A stretch of 5,248 nt of DNA, from assembly GCF_010892395.1 (NCBI RefSeq), contig NZ_JAACKB010000201.1, forward strand, positions 1 to 5,248, written 5' to 3'. Within the stretch, counting starts at the first letter, position 1, and each line of letters starts with the position of its first letter. Positions 4,674-5,248 of this stretch are shown here, piece by piece. The DNA comes from Sulfurovum sp. bin170. GTDB taxonomy: Bacteria; Campylobacterota; Campylobacteria; Campylobacterales; Sulfurovaceae. The notes under the pieces were generated by a model. It saw only the letters and a list, made by a program, of their open reading frames with translations, was not told the DNA's origin and ran no database searches. A program made the position numbers and the translations under genes.

Positions 4674-5248
4674 ATGGCAAAGAAAAAGAAAAAACAGTCG
4701 ATAAAGATAAACAATAAGATAAGAGAACTAATGAGTGGTGAACCCTTTGATGAGGGGATAAAAAAGCTTGATGAGAATATACTAGTAGAGCTTACCATGT
4801 TACTTGACCTAAAAGTACCGATGCTTACCAAAAAAGAGATGACAAGAGCTTTGAGGCAGACATGGGCAGAGGCTGATAGCACTTTGAGACTGGGTATTGT
4901 AAATCTCTTGGAGCAACTTGGAGTCAAGACACCTAGCAAGAGGCAGGTGGAGGATAAGGTAGACCACATCGTAACTATATTGGGTGAGTATGAATATACT
5001 AGAGAAGAAGAACAAGAGATACTTTCTGCTTTTATAGATAGCAAACTCTCCAAGATAACGGATGAGAAGGTGGCAAATAAGCTAAACTATATCCGTCAAA
5101 ACAAGATAATGAGAAAGTGGGAAGCTGTACTAGATGTAAAATTCAATACAAGCTCCAAAATGGAATTTTACCACTCTTATGAGTTTGATATTGATGATAA
5201 AACATTTAGAAAAACTCTCTTGACATTCAGCGATTATATAGACAACAA
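4674..5248 (+). CDS. Unrecognised protein, N-terminal 191 residues (gene continues beyond right edge)
   Basis: An open frame runs without a stop from the ATG at 4674 to the window edge. I do not recognise the family. The start MAKKKKKQ is strongly basic. Residues about 9-145 are predicted mostly helical and highly charged, with segments such as KKLDENILVELTMLLDL (30-46), LRLGIVNLLEQLGVKTPSKR (71-90) and REEEQEILSAFIDSKLSKIT (110-129). Residues 148-175 look more strand-like (KWEAVLDVKFNTSSKMEFYH, then YEFDID). There is no signal peptide or membrane segment, so it is probably cytoplasmic. In-frame stops lie just upstream, so this is the earliest ATG. Its SD is poor, and a later ATG at 4731 (residue 20) preceded by AAGAGA is a weaker alternative. 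The extended -10 at 4623 supports expression. It is divergent from tolB, and nothing in the sequence links it to Tol-Pal. Confidence 0.75.
   Translation, partial: MAKKKKKQSIKINNKIRELMSGEPFDEGIKKLDENILVELTMLLDLKVPMLTKKEMTRALRQTWAEADSTLRLGIVNLLEQLGVKTPSKRQVEDKVDHIVTILGEYEYTREEEQEILSAFIDSKLSKITDEKVANKLNYIRQNKIMRKWEAVLDVKFNTSSKMEFYHSYEFDIDDKTFRKTLLTFSDYIDN

Noticed and set aside
4664..5053. Minus-strand open frame rich in Ser and Phe opposite the unknown plus-strand gene
   Set aside because: The plus-strand frame is open to the window edge and has a promoter and plausible composition; the Ser/Phe-rich reading is the usual antisense shadow of Lys/Glu/Asp-rich coding DNA.

Overview
The window looks like an ordinary stretch of a low-GC genome from the Campylobacterota, probably a free-living Sulfurimonas- or Sulfurovum-like lineage. 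This is inferred from the AT-rich sequence, the heavy use of ATA and AGA codons, the TATAAT -10 boxes without clear -35 boxes, and the order tolB-pal-cpoB-slyD, which matches Campylobacter and relatives. No plasmid, phage or insertion-sequence gene, no RNA gene and no CRISPR array is visible. Almost everything concerns the cell envelope.

Layout. On the minus strand, read from high to low coordinates, lie tolB (4511-3276), pal (3225-2650), cpoB/ybgF (2635-1838), slyD (1737-1216), a half-size pqiA (1020-439) and the start of a pqiB-type MCE gene (271-1, cut by the window edge). Diverging from tolB on the plus strand is an unrecognised gene (from 4674, cut by the right edge). The 162-bp gap between tolB and this gene holds candidate promoters for both directions.

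How the genes work together. TolB (periplasmic beta-propeller), Pal (peptidoglycan-binding lipoprotein) and CpoB (coiled coil plus TPR) are the periplasmic and outer-membrane half of the Tol-Pal system, which keeps the outer membrane attached and constricts it at division. The inner-membrane motor genes tolQ, tolR and tolA are not next to tolB here. SlyD is an FKBP-type prolyl isomerase/chaperone with a His/Cys-rich metal-binding tail. PqiA and PqiB belong to the Pqi/Let family of envelope-spanning lipid-transport systems.

Points that refine a simple gene call: (1) pqiA almost certainly starts at a GTG at 1020, because an SD sequence and a TATAAT box lie inside the longer open frame that begins at 1143. 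(2) pal starts at the ATG at 3225, not the GTG at 3240, and has an excellent extended -10 promoter of its own between tolB and pal. (3) The gaps around the pqi genes carry a family of short bulged hairpins with shared flanks (GGAAACG, CCGATTCCAAA) that looks like a REP-type intergenic repeat. A different hairpin supplies the cpoB stop codon. I found no convincing new multi-gene system. The repeat family and the unknown divergent gene are the least explained parts.
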